DNA of 41,991 bases from Planctomycetaceae bacterium (GTDB lineage: Bacteria; Planctomycetota; Planctomycetia; Planctomycetales; Planctomycetaceae), in NCBI GenBank assembly GCA_021732415.1, contig JAKFVC010000282.1:1-41991 (forward strand). Reading direction: 5' to 3'. Both the position numbers and the translations under genes were made by a program. Positions within the stretch are counted from its first letter, which is position 1. Every line of letters begins with the position of its first letter. Below are positions 34,530 through 41,792 of this stretch, one piece after another. The notes under the pieces are model-generated. The model saw only the letters and a program-made list of their open reading frames with translations, was not told the DNA's origin and made no database searches.

Positions 34530-35321
34530 GGCACACCATTTCGGGAGCCCGTGGTTATCCGAGCACTTATCGTGAAGCTGGCGCAGGAGAACTCGTGGGG
34601 CTACACCCGCATTCTCGGTGAACTTCGGAAACTCGGAATCAGGAAGATTAGCCGCCAGACGGTCAAGAACATTCTCAAGGAACATGGTCTCGCCCCCGGC
34701 CCGCAACGGGGCAAAGGGACGTGGGACGAGTTCCTGAAGGTCCACGCGGATACGCTCTGGCAGTGCGACTTTGCCACCAAGCGGATGTGGACGCTCCGAG
34801 GATTCGTGGACCTCTATTTCCTCGTGTTCGTGCAATTGGGCACACGCCGAAGTTGGATCTCACCCTGCACAGCACATCCGGATTCGGCTTGGTCATGCGA
34901 ACAGGCCCGTAACTTTTTGATGCACGCAGATGATGTCGAACTCACACCGAAGTACGTGATGCGGGACAACGACGGGAAGTATACCGACCAATTCGACGAG
35001 GTGTTTGAATCAAGCGACGCGGAAATCAAGCGGAACACACCGGCATCGACCAATCTGCGGGCGCACGTCGAACGATTCATCCAAACCCTGCAGGTCGAGT
35101 GTCTCGACAAGCTTGTCGTGGTATCACAGAGTCATCTCAATCTGATCAACCGCGAGTTTCAGCATTGGTACCACCATGAGCGGCCGCACTCGGCATGTGA
35201 CCATTTTCCACTTGCGTGTGAATCACCGACTGAATCTCAAGAAATGATCTGTCTAAGAGATGTGGTCTGTCAAACCAGACTTGGTGGTGTGCTGAAGTCC
35301 TACTCTCGACGCGCTGCGTGA
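34530..35321 (+). pseudogene. Integrase-core (DDE) transposase, N-terminus missing
   Basis: An open frame of about 260 codons ends at TGA 35319-35321. Present: WGYTRILGELRKLG and ISRQTVKNILKEHGLAP, then an rve-type catalytic core with Asp in QCDFATK, Asp in MRDNDGKYT and Glu in HVERFIQTLQ. The C-terminal RLGGVLKSYSRRAA resembles full-length relatives. The usual first ~90 residues with the HTH are absent; the frame is cut by TAA at 34506-34508 just upstream, near the last CTCTTTG copy. So the gene is truncated at the junction with the regulator-like element and is probably inactive. Related to IS3/IS481-type integrases. Confidence 0.65.
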
Positions 35322-35539
35322 CGCCCCGATTTGCCATCCGCATCCACTTCTGACCCACATCCTGGCGCCACCGGTACGCGCCCTCAATCACCAGTTGGGC
35401 AATTTCAGGTCGTCTGACAATTGACACCGACGATGCCACCCCCGTTGTGTGACACAAGTTACCGACATCGTCGGCGCCGAACCTTGATTGTGCAATGCGA
35501 ATCTAATGCAGACTTTTGTACCGCGCGAGCGAGAACTAA

Positions 35540-35567
35540 TTGACATGTCGCAACCTTCCGATATAAT
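35540..35567 (+). promoter_or_regulatory. Promoter of the sulfide/persulfide operon
   Basis: TTGACA (35540-35545), 16-base spacer, TATAAT (35562-35567): both boxes match consensus. Transcription should begin near 35574, which places the ATG at 35571 outside the transcript and supports TTG 35589 as the ArsR start. An 8-base palindrome GACATGTC (35542-35549) overlaps the -35 box and could belong to the ArsR operator. Confidence 0.75.
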
Positions 35568-35588
35568 GAAATGCGGGAGGAGAAAGCT

Positions 35589-35906
35589 TTGAGCAAATCA
35601 CATCTGCGACTAACCGATTTGGAAGCCTTGGGTGAAGCGGCGGAATGTCTGCGGATACTGGCCCATCCGCATCGTCTGCGAATGGTACAGATGTTGCTTC
35701 AAGGAGACTTCACTGTCAGCGAACTGGCTGAGGCCTGTGGGCTACCGAGCGCCATGGCATCGGAGCATTTGCGATTGATGCAGCGGTGTGGATTTCTCTC
35801 CAGCGAAAAGGACGGACGGAAGGTCTTCTATCGGGTTGCTGAACCACACCTGAAGAACATTCTCAAATGCATTGAAGATCGTTTTGATTCGCGAACGGGA
35901 AAATAG
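35589..35906 (+). CDS. ArsR-family repressor, candidate persulfide sensor of the operon
   Basis: 105 aa from TTG 35589, which has GGGAGGAG 6 bases upstream. The ATG 35571 lies upstream of the predicted transcription start and has no ribosome-binding site. The winged-helix ArsR fold is clear: LRILAHPHRLRMVQMLLQGD, TVSELAEACGLPSAMASEHL, then RCGFLSSEKDGRKVFYRV. Cysteines are at 20, 50, 67 and 94. There is no ArsR-type CxC metal motif, but the separated cysteines (for example 20 and 94) could form a thiol/polysulfide switch as in SqrR/BigR. First gene of a nine-gene operon for sulfide and persulfide metabolism, so it is inferred to repress it and release DNA when persulfide forms. The cysteine pair involved is a guess. 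Confidence 0.85.
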   Translation: MSKSHLRLTDLEALGEAAECLRILAHPHRLRMVQMLLQGDFTVSELAEACGLPSAMASEHLRLMQRCGFLSSEKDGRKVFYRVAEPHLKNILKCIEDRFDSRTGK

Positions 35907-35985
35907 CTCTCTTTTTTTGCCACATAGATCGACAGGTTCCGACCTATCGACATATTATGCTTCAGTCACATTTCAGGAGTTAATG

Positions 35986-36588
35986 ATGTCCATCAAAACC
36001 ATTTCACCTAAGCAGTTACATGATCTCGTGCAGTCTGGGCAGAACGTCGAGTTGATCGATGTTCGCACGCCTGTGGAGTACCGCGAGGTTCATGTCGACA
36101 TTGCACGAAATGTACCACTCGATCAACTCGACGCGGCGAAGATCGCGGTTGGCCGGGATAGCTCTGAACAGCCGCTGTATGTGATCTGTCGCTCGGGAAG
36201 CCGCGGCAATCAGGCGTGCGAAAGGTTTCTCGCAACAGGCTACACCAACGTGGTCAATGTCGAAGGGGGCACGCAGGCCTGGGACCAGGCGGGGCTACCG
36301 GTGGCGCGGGGTAAAAAGACCATTTCGCTCGAACGTCAGGTACGCATCGCAGCCGGTGCGCTTGTGCTGATTGGCTCGCTTCTGGGCTTTTTCGCACATC
36401 CGTACTGGATCGGGCTGTCGGCGTTTGTGGGTGCCGGACTGGTGTTTGCCGGGATCACCGATACCTGCGGGATGGGCCTGCTGCTCGCCCGGATGCCGTG
36501 GAATCAAGTTCCCAAGACACCGCCTGGCACCTCCACCAGCAAGACCGAACCCTGTCCGCCGGCGTCGAAGGCATCGTGTTGCAACTGA
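35986..36588 (+). CDS. Membrane-anchored rhodanese (rhodanese + DUF2892)
   Basis: 200 aa from ATG 35986. AGGAG (35975-35979) lies 6 bases upstream of this second of two adjacent ATGs. A single rhodanese domain (about 1-110) has the active loop CRSGSR with Cys68 (LYVICRSGSRGNQAC), then a DUF2892-type membrane hairpin (about 118-168: IAAGALVLIGSLLGFFAHPYW; SAFVGAGLVFAGI), like E. coli YgaP. The tail is Cys-containing (ending SKASCCN). It moves sulfane sulfur to or from thiols such as glutathione persulfide, at the membrane's inner face. It lies 79 bases after the repressor and 87 before the dioxygenase, probably one transcript. The extra C-terminal cysteines are unusual and may accept sulfur. 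Confidence 0.88.
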   Translation: MSIKTISPKQLHDLVQSGQNVELIDVRTPVEYREVHVDIARNVPLDQLDAAKIAVGRDSSEQPLYVICRSGSRGNQACERFLATGYTNVVNVEGGTQAWDQAGLPVARGKKTISLERQVRIAAGALVLIGSLLGFFAHPYWIGLSAFVGAGLVFAGITDTCGMGLLLARMPWNQVPKTPPGTSTSKTEPCPPASKASCCN

Positions 36589-36675
36589 GGTCAGCGCCGA
36601 AACCACGGAAACGTTAATTGGATCAACACCCAGCGCGCTGCACAACGCGCCATTCCCCTTCGAGGTAAGTCAATC

Positions 36676-38109
36676 ATGATTCTCAAGCAATACTACCTTG
36701 GTTGTCTGGCACACGCGTCTTATCTGATCGCCGATGAACGGACGAAACAGGCCGTGGTCGTCGATCCGCAGCGAGACATCGAGCAATACCTCCGTGACGC
36801 TCAGGAAGGGGGCTACGCGATCAAATACGTCGTCCTGACGCACTTTCATGCGGACTTCCTCGCTGGTCACATCGAACTGCGCAACCGCGCCGGTGCCCGC
36901 ATCGTGATGGGGGCCCGTGCTCAAGCTGAGTTTGATGTCCAGTCCGTGAAAGATGGGGACCTCTTCGAACTGGGGGATGTCCGTATCCAGATTCTGGAGA
37001 CACCAGGGCATACTCCCGAAGGGATCTCGCTGCTGGTTTTCGACCGCACTCGAAGTGACACGGTTCCACATGCGGTCCTCACTGGAGACACGCTCTTCAT
37101 TGGTGACGTTGGTCGGCCCGACCTTCTGGCCTCCATCGGAGTCACGGCGGACGAATTGGCCGAGATGCTGTACCACTCGCTCAACAAGTTACGCGATCTG
37201 CCCGACGCCACGCTCGTTTATCCGGCCCACGGAGCCGGTTCAATGTGTGGTAAGAACCTGAGTAAAGAAACGGTCTCGACGATTGGCGAACAGAAGCGTT
37301 TTAACTACGCCTTGCAACCGATGAGCTTTGAAGACTTCAAGCCGCTGGTGACGAGCGATCAGCCGGAAGCACCAGACTACTTTGTGTACGATGCGATCAA
37401 GAATCGACAAGAGCGGCCGGATCTCGAAGCCACGCTCCGTAGTTCCCTGAAAGCGCTCAATGTGGATGACGTTGTGCGACTGAAGAACCAGGGCGCGGAA
37501 CTGGTCGATGTTCGCGAAGCGGCCGAATTCGAAGGGGCGCATCTCGCTGGCTCGATCAACATTGGTCTCAAAGGGAAGTATGCCACCTGGTGTGGATCGA
37601 TCCTCAGTCACGATCGACCGATTGTGGTGATCGCTGATCCAGGGAACGAAGAAGAAGCGGTGATGCGATTGGGGCGCATCGGCTTCGACAATGTCGCCGG
37701 TTGTCTCCGCGACGGATTGGCGGCGCTGGAACCACATCCCGAATTGATTCGGGTGATTTCGCGGATCACGGCGCCTGCGTTGGCCGAACAATTGGCAGAG
37801 TCGCCGAGTCCGTTCGTCGTGGATGTCCGCTCGGAGAAAGAGTGGCAATCCGGACATGTGGCTTGCAGTCATAACATCCCGTTGACGCACTTGCGGCAGC
37901 GGATGGCGGAAGTGCCCGAGGATCGGCCGGTCGTGGTCCACTGCGAAGGAGGCTATCGCTCGGCGATTGGCACCAGTCTGCTCGCGGAGGCGGGGCGAAC
38001 CAACGTCAGCGACCTTGTCGGTGGTATCAAGGCGTGGATTGCTTCGAAGTTGCCGACAGAATCCGATGGGGCCAAGTCGCCTGCTTGTACCGCTTCCTGC
38101 ACGAAGTAA
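36676..38109 (+). CDS. CstB-like persulfide dioxygenase / rhodanese fusion
   Basis: 477 aa. GAGG lies ahead of ATG 36676. The N-terminal metallo-beta-lactamase-fold persulfide dioxygenase domain (about 1-240) has THFHADFLAGH (His56, His58, Asp60, His65), TPGHTPEG (His112), TGDTLFIGDVGRPDL (Asp138) and YPAHGAGS (His185); the Fe(II) of this family is bound by two His and one Asp. Two rhodanese domains follow. The first (about 262-352) lacks the catalytic Cys (VVIADPGNEEEA), a pseudo-rhodanese. The second (about 363-460) has Cys423 in VVHCEGGYRS. The same order, with an inactive middle domain, is known for CstB of Staphylococcus, which turns persulfides into thiosulfate. The C-terminus ends with extra cysteines (CTASCTK). 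Cytoplasmic; acts after SQR. Confidence 0.9.
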   Translation: MILKQYYLGCLAHASYLIADERTKQAVVVDPQRDIEQYLRDAQEGGYAIKYVVLTHFHADFLAGHIELRNRAGARIVMGARAQAEFDVQSVKDGDLFELGDVRIQILETPGHTPEGISLLVFDRTRSDTVPHAVLTGDTLFIGDVGRPDLLASIGVTADELAEMLYHSLNKLRDLPDATLVYPAHGAGSMCGKNLSKETVSTIGEQKRFNYALQPMSFEDFKPLVTSDQPEAPDYFVYDAIKNRQERPDLEATLRSSLKALNVDDVVRLKNQGAELVDVREAAEFEGAHLAGSINIGLKGKYATWCGSILSHDRPIVVIADPGNEEEAVMRLGRIGFDNVAGCLRDGLAALEPHPELIRVISRITAPALAEQLAESPSPFVVDVRSEKEWQSGHVACSHNIPLTHLRQRMAEVPEDRPVVVHCEGGYRSAIGTSLLAEAGRTNVSDLVGGIKAWIASKLPTESDGAKSPACTASCTK

Positions 38110-38142
38110 TTGAGTTCCCCTGGTCTCAAGAGGAGTGATGTC

Positions 38143-38277
38143 ATGTACGACATATTGTTTTTTGCCAGTCTCTTCGCAGGCTGGATCGTTCTGAACAAGT
38201 GGGTTCTGCCGTGGCTCGGCATTCCGACCTGCATGAGTGGTGCTTGCCGGGTTCCACATGTCGAGCAAGACGCATAA
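38143..38277 (+). CDS. 44-aa membrane peptide with two cysteines
   Basis: ATG 38143 with AGGAG 7 bases upstream, TAA at 38275-38277. One membrane span (ILFFASLFAGWIVLNKWVLP) is followed by a short tail with CMSGAC, two cysteines four residues apart, then RVPHVEQDA. Homologous small proteins may be annotated as hypothetical in similar loci; I do not recognise a family. It sits between the dioxygenase and the exporter genes (33 and 99 bases) on the same strand with a good ribosome-binding site, so expression within the operon is likely. The cysteine pair could carry a persulfide or bind a metal; the small size suggests an accessory subunit of a membrane partner such as the TSUP exporter. Confidence 0.7.
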   Translation: MYDILFFASLFAGWIVLNKWVLPWLGIPTCMSGACRVPHVEQDA

Positions 38278-38376
38278 ACAGTACGAACCACACGATTCAT
38301 GTCACCAGGACCGGACGCGAATGAGACTGCTCACCCGTTACCAACGAGCGGCGAATGAAACGATCGAGACCTTACG

Positions 38377-39195
38377 ATGTTGTGGCTGAGCCTAATCTTT
38401 GGAGCGGTGGTGGGGCTCTCGCTAGGCCTGACCGGTGGTGGAGGTGCGCTTTTCGCCGTTCCGCTCCTGGTCTACGGACTGCATGTTCCTACGCGGGAGG
38501 CTGTGGGGATCTCCCTCGCGGCAGTCGGAGCGACCTCGCTCGTCGGCTTCCTGCACCGCTGGAAGCTAGGCCAAGTCGAAATACGTACCGGCCTGTTGTT
38601 CGCGGTCGCGGGGATGGCTGGTGCTCCGGTCGGTACCTGGATCGCCGGATTCCTGCCTGAGACCGTTCTGTTGCTGTCGTTCGCTGGCCTGATGGTCATT
38701 GTCGCCGTACAGCTTTGGCAACAGGCATCGCGTCCTGACATCCCGGCAGCGGCTTGTCCGACGCCGGAACACCTGGACGGTCCCACTTGCCAGCGAGACG
38801 CCGCTGGGGTGTTGATTTTGAATTCGCGGTGTGCCGTGCTGCTGCTCATCGTGGGAGTACTGACCGGAGTGCTGTCGGGAGTCTTCGGCGTCGGTGGCGG
38901 GTTCGTCATCGTTCCCGCTTTGGTGCTTTTCAGCGGCATGTCGATCCACCGCGCCGTCGGCACTTCGCTGATGGTGATTGCCCTGGTCAGTGCGTCGGGC
39001 GTCGGCTCGCAGCTGTGGGCCGGGCGCGCCATCTCGCCAGTCGTCACGCTGTTGTTCGTCATGGGTGGGATTGCCGGGTTGTTTGCCGGTCAGCAAATCG
39101 GTCGCCGGTTGTCCGGCCCGGTACTCCAGAAAGTGTTCGTCGTCGCCATCCTCACGGTGGCAGTATTTGTCATCGTACGAAATCTCAGCGCCTGA
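38377..39195 (+). CDS. TauE/SafE (TSUP) family sulfur-anion exporter
   Basis: 272 aa. The two halves of a TSUP permease are visible: GLSLGLTGGGGALFAVPLL near the N-terminus and GVLSGVFGVGGGFVIVPAL at about 165-185, each followed by a REAVGISLA / HRAVGTSLM motif. About eight membrane spans are separated by a hydrophilic loop with Cys (SRPDIPAAACPTPEHLDGPTC, about 118-138). TSUP proteins export sulfite, sulfoacetate or similar anions, and in persulfide operons are thought to remove sulfite or thiosulfate. The ATG at 38377 has only a weak upstream GAGA. The Cys-rich loop between halves is not typical for all members. Confidence 0.85.
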   Translation: MLWLSLIFGAVVGLSLGLTGGGGALFAVPLLVYGLHVPTREAVGISLAAVGATSLVGFLHRWKLGQVEIRTGLLFAVAGMAGAPVGTWIAGFLPETVLLLSFAGLMVIVAVQLWQQASRPDIPAAACPTPEHLDGPTCQRDAAGVLILNSRCAVLLLIVGVLTGVLSGVFGVGGGFVIVPALVLFSGMSIHRAVGTSLMVIALVSASGVGSQLWAGRAISPVVTLLFVMGGIAGLFAGQQIGRRLSGPVLQKVFVVAILTVAVFVIVRNLSA

Positions 39196-39217
39196 ACGCC
39201 CAGTAAGGAATCACATC

Positions 39218-40414
39218 ATGTCCGACACTATTCACCATCAAGTCGTCATCGTGGGTGGCGGCACGGCGGGCATCACGGTTGCCGCGCAACTGACGAGAAG
39301 TTGGCTCCATCGTCGTGACGTAGCGGTCATTGAGCCTTCGGACAAACACTATTACCAACCGCTGTGGACTCTTGTGGGGGCTGGCTTGGCGAAGAAAGAG
39401 TCCACCGAACGTGCCGAAGCTTCAGTCATCCCGCGTCGCGTGACCTGGATCCAGGATGCAGTCGCCGAGTTTCTCCCCGAGCAGAATGCGATCCGGACCC
39501 GAGACGGCAGAACGGTCACTTACGACTGGCTGATTGTCGGAGCGGGTCTGCAGATCAACTGGGACAAGATTCCCGGTTTGAAGGAGTCGATCGGCAAGAA
39601 CGGCGTTTGCAGCAACTATTCTTATGCAACCGTCGATTCGACCTGGGAGGCGATTCGCAACTTTCGTGGAGGCAACGCCGTATTCACGAATCCTTCCGGA
39701 GCCGTCAAGTGCGGTGGAGCGCCCCAGAAGATCATGTACCTGGCGGATGACCGGCTCCGTGAGGCCGGAGTCAGGGACAAATCAAAAATCATCTACGCCT
39801 CGGCGCTGCCGAACATCTTTGCCATCGAACGCTATAAGGCCACCTTGGAGCGGGTTGTCGCTCGTAAGCAGATTGAGTGTCGGTTCCGTCACGAACTGAT
39901 CGAGATTCGGCCCGACGCCAAAGAGGCAGACTTTAAGAATCTGGACACCCAGGAGACAGTCACGATTCCCTACGACCTGCTGCACGTGACCCCGCCTATG
40001 GGCCCGCCCTCGTTCATCGCCAACAGTCCGCTCGCCGACAAGCATGGTTGGATCGACGTGGACAAGGACACGCTCCGTCACATCCGGTTCGCCAATGTGT
40101 TCGCACTTGGTGACTGCAGCAATCTGCCCACATCCAAGACCGGTGCCGCGATCCGAAAGCAGGCACCCATCGTTGTGCGAAACGTTCTCGCGGCCATGCA
40201 GGGTCAACCCTTGACGGCCAAGTATGACGGCTACACCTCGTGTCCGCTCGTCACAGGCATCGGCAAGCTGGTCCTGGCCGAGTTCAATTACAAGAAGGAA
40301 CCTGATGAGACATTTCCTGTCGATCAGTCGAAAGAACGCTGGAGCATGTGGATTCTCAAACGGTATCTCTTGCCCCTCTTCTACTGGTACGGAATGCTGA
40401 AGGGCCGCATGTAG
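39218..40414 (+). CDS. sqr: Sulfide:quinone oxidoreductase, type II (mitochondrial SQOR-like)
   Basis: 398 aa from ATG 39218 with AAGGAA 7 bases upstream, 22 bases after the exporter. FAD-binding VVIVGGGTAGITVA at the N-terminus; second dinucleotide-type segment LIVGAGLQINW. Redox cysteines Cys165 (AVKCGGAPQKIMYL) and Cys342 (GYTSCPLVTG) align with the active pair of human SQOR (Cys201 and Cys379); Cys131 is an extra. The FAD site ends in ANVFALGDCSNLPTSKTGAA. C-terminal EPDETFPVDQSKERWSMWIL is the signature of the type II group. It oxidises sulfide to a persulfide on an acceptor thiol and reduces quinone at the membrane. The best substrate-defining gene of the operon. Confidence 0.93.
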   Translation: MSDTIHHQVVIVGGGTAGITVAAQLTRSWLHRRDVAVIEPSDKHYYQPLWTLVGAGLAKKESTERAEASVIPRRVTWIQDAVAEFLPEQNAIRTRDGRTVTYDWLIVGAGLQINWDKIPGLKESIGKNGVCSNYSYATVDSTWEAIRNFRGGNAVFTNPSGAVKCGGAPQKIMYLADDRLREAGVRDKSKIIYASALPNIFAIERYKATLERVVARKQIECRFRHELIEIRPDAKEADFKNLDTQETVTIPYDLLHVTPPMGPPSFIANSPLADKHGWIDVDKDTLRHIRFANVFALGDCSNLPTSKTGAAIRKQAPIVVRNVLAAMQGQPLTAKYDGYTSCPLVTGIGKLVLAEFNYKKEPDETFPVDQSKERWSMWILKRYLLPLFYWYGMLKGRM

Positions 40415-40472
40415 TCGGGTCGGCAACGTTACTGCTGTCGATCATGTTTCTTCAACCTGGAGAATGACGCCG

Positions 40473-41141
40473 ATGGACCGTCACGAGCATTGGAATTCGA
40501 TCTATCAGACGAAGGCGGTGTCAGACGTCAGCTGGTTCGAGTCGGAGCCGAACACGTCCCTGACATTGATCACCGCGGCCTCACCCAAGCGCGGCAGCGT
40601 GATCGATGTGGGAGGCGGAGCTTCGCGCCTCGTTGACAGGCTGGTGGCTGCCGGCTTCGAGTCGGTCACGGTGCTTGATATTTCGGAGATCGCGCTGGAA
40701 CATGCCAAGGCAAGGTTGGGTGTCCAAGCCAATCAGGTTCGCTGGATTGTGGGAGATATCTGCCAGATCGCGGAACTGTCCCGCTGCGACGTCTGGCATG
40801 ATCGGGCCGTGTTCCACTTTCTGACGGATCCGCATGACCGCCGGAAGTATGTCGATCTAGTCACCCGCACATTGCGTGTCGGCGGGCATTTGATCATGGG
40901 TACCTTCGCGATTGATGGCCCACTGAAATGCAGCGGCCAGGATGTCTGCCGCTATGATGCGAGGACGCTGTCTCACGAGCTGGGGCCACGATTCAACCTG
41001 GTACGCGAGTTGTCGTACACTCACCTGACCCCAACCAGCAAGCCCCAATCATATTTCTTCGGCCTGTTTGAACTCTTGCCACAGTCGATCGCGCCCACGA
41101 TCGGATCTGCACCACGCACCGCTGAGGACTTATCGGCTTGA
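40473..41141 (+). CDS. Class I SAM-dependent methyltransferase
   Basis: 222 aa from ATG 40473. GGAG (40459-40462) is 10 bases from it but only one base from ATG 40464, which makes 40464 unlikely; relatives in memory also start with MDR-x-x-HW. SAM site: VIDVGGGASRLVDRLVAAGF (motif I), VLDIS (acidic end of beta 2), and VWHDRAVFHFL (motif with Asp/His). The family is of undefined substrate; similar proteins are often labelled type-11/12 methyltransferase. Its place between SQR and an exported DsrE protein suggests a sulfur substrate such as H2S, a thiol or a related chalcogenide, but nothing in the sequence proves that. Confidence 0.8.
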   Translation: MDRHEHWNSIYQTKAVSDVSWFESEPNTSLTLITAASPKRGSVIDVGGGASRLVDRLVAAGFESVTVLDISEIALEHAKARLGVQANQVRWIVGDICQIAELSRCDVWHDRAVFHFLTDPHDRRKYVDLVTRTLRVGGHLIMGTFAIDGPLKCSGQDVCRYDARTLSHELGPRFNLVRELSYTHLTPTSKPQSYFFGLFELLPQSIAPTIGSAPRTAEDLSA

Positions 41142-41209
41142 TTAGAATCGGCCGGCATCCATGCTGGCCCTAGCCACTGCCTACTAACTCTCTGAAAGGA
41201 ACTCACTTC

Positions 41210-41773
41210 ATGTCGTTTCTCGGGAAACTTATCTTCGGCCTTGCGTTGGCAATGCATGTGCTGCCAGTTGTTTCGGCCCAGGACAAAAGCATTGCGTCTG
41301 TTCAACTGGTTTTTCCAATCATTCCCAAACACGGGGGGGTGTTGCCGCGTCCCAATGCCGTCGAAAAACCGCGGGCGGGTGCCAAGGTCGTCTTCGATAC
41401 GACCGCAGATGCCAAACCGACCGATGTCAACAAAGGACTCGACCGCGTCGCCCGGCTGCTGAATCTCTACGGAACTGCCGGACTGAAAGCTCAAGACGTA
41501 AAGATCACGATTGTCCTGCACGGCGAAGCCACCAAATCCGCTTTGAATGACGCGGCTTACAAGGCGCGGTTTCAGATCGAACGGAATCCCAATCTACCGC
41601 TGATCCACGAGCTTCAGAAAGCAGGGGTGGAAGTCCTGGTGTGCGGTCAGGCTCTCAACTACAAGGGCTTCCCGGATGCCGAAGTCGCCGATGGGATACC
41701 GATCGCTGCCGCCGCCCTGACCGTGGTCATCAACAAACAAACCGACGGGTACTCGTACATCCCCGTTCCGTAG
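41210..41773 (+). CDS. Exported DsrE/DsrF-family protein
   Basis: 187 aa. AAAGGA 9 bases upstream of ATG 41210. A Sec signal (KLIFGLALAMHVLPVVSA, cleavage near residue 23-24) is followed by a DsrE-like alpha/beta domain (about 55-180): VVFDTTADAKP, DVKITIVLHGEATKSALN, LIHELQKAGVEVLVCGQAL with Cys145 at the position of the persulfide-carrying cysteine of DsrE/TusD. DsrE proteins are normally cytoplasmic sulfur carriers, so an exported one suggests handling of sulfane sulfur outside the membrane. It lies between the methyltransferase and the presumed cytochrome c gene (19 bases). Confidence 0.85.
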   Translation: MSFLGKLIFGLALAMHVLPVVSAQDKSIASVQLVFPIIPKHGGVLPRPNAVEKPRAGAKVVFDTTADAKPTDVNKGLDRVARLLNLYGTAGLKAQDVKITIVLHGEATKSALNDAAYKARFQIERNPNLPLIHELQKAGVEVLVCGQALNYKGFPDAEVADGIPIAAAALTVVINKQTDGYSYIPVP

Positions 41774-41792
41774 ATGAAGGATCCTCCTTGAC

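Noticed and set aside
35146-35457. Minus-strand frame with RRPEIAQLVIEGAYRWRQDV, faintly like the start of a transposase
   Set aside because: It overlaps the end of the truncated integrase gene, the resemblance covers only about 15 residues, and no catalytic motif follows. Possibly a fragment, not enough to annotate.
35589-35906. ArsR protein considered as an arsenic or metal sensor
   Set aside because: No CxC metal motif in the recognition helix region and no arsenic genes nearby; the operon is entirely about sulfur.
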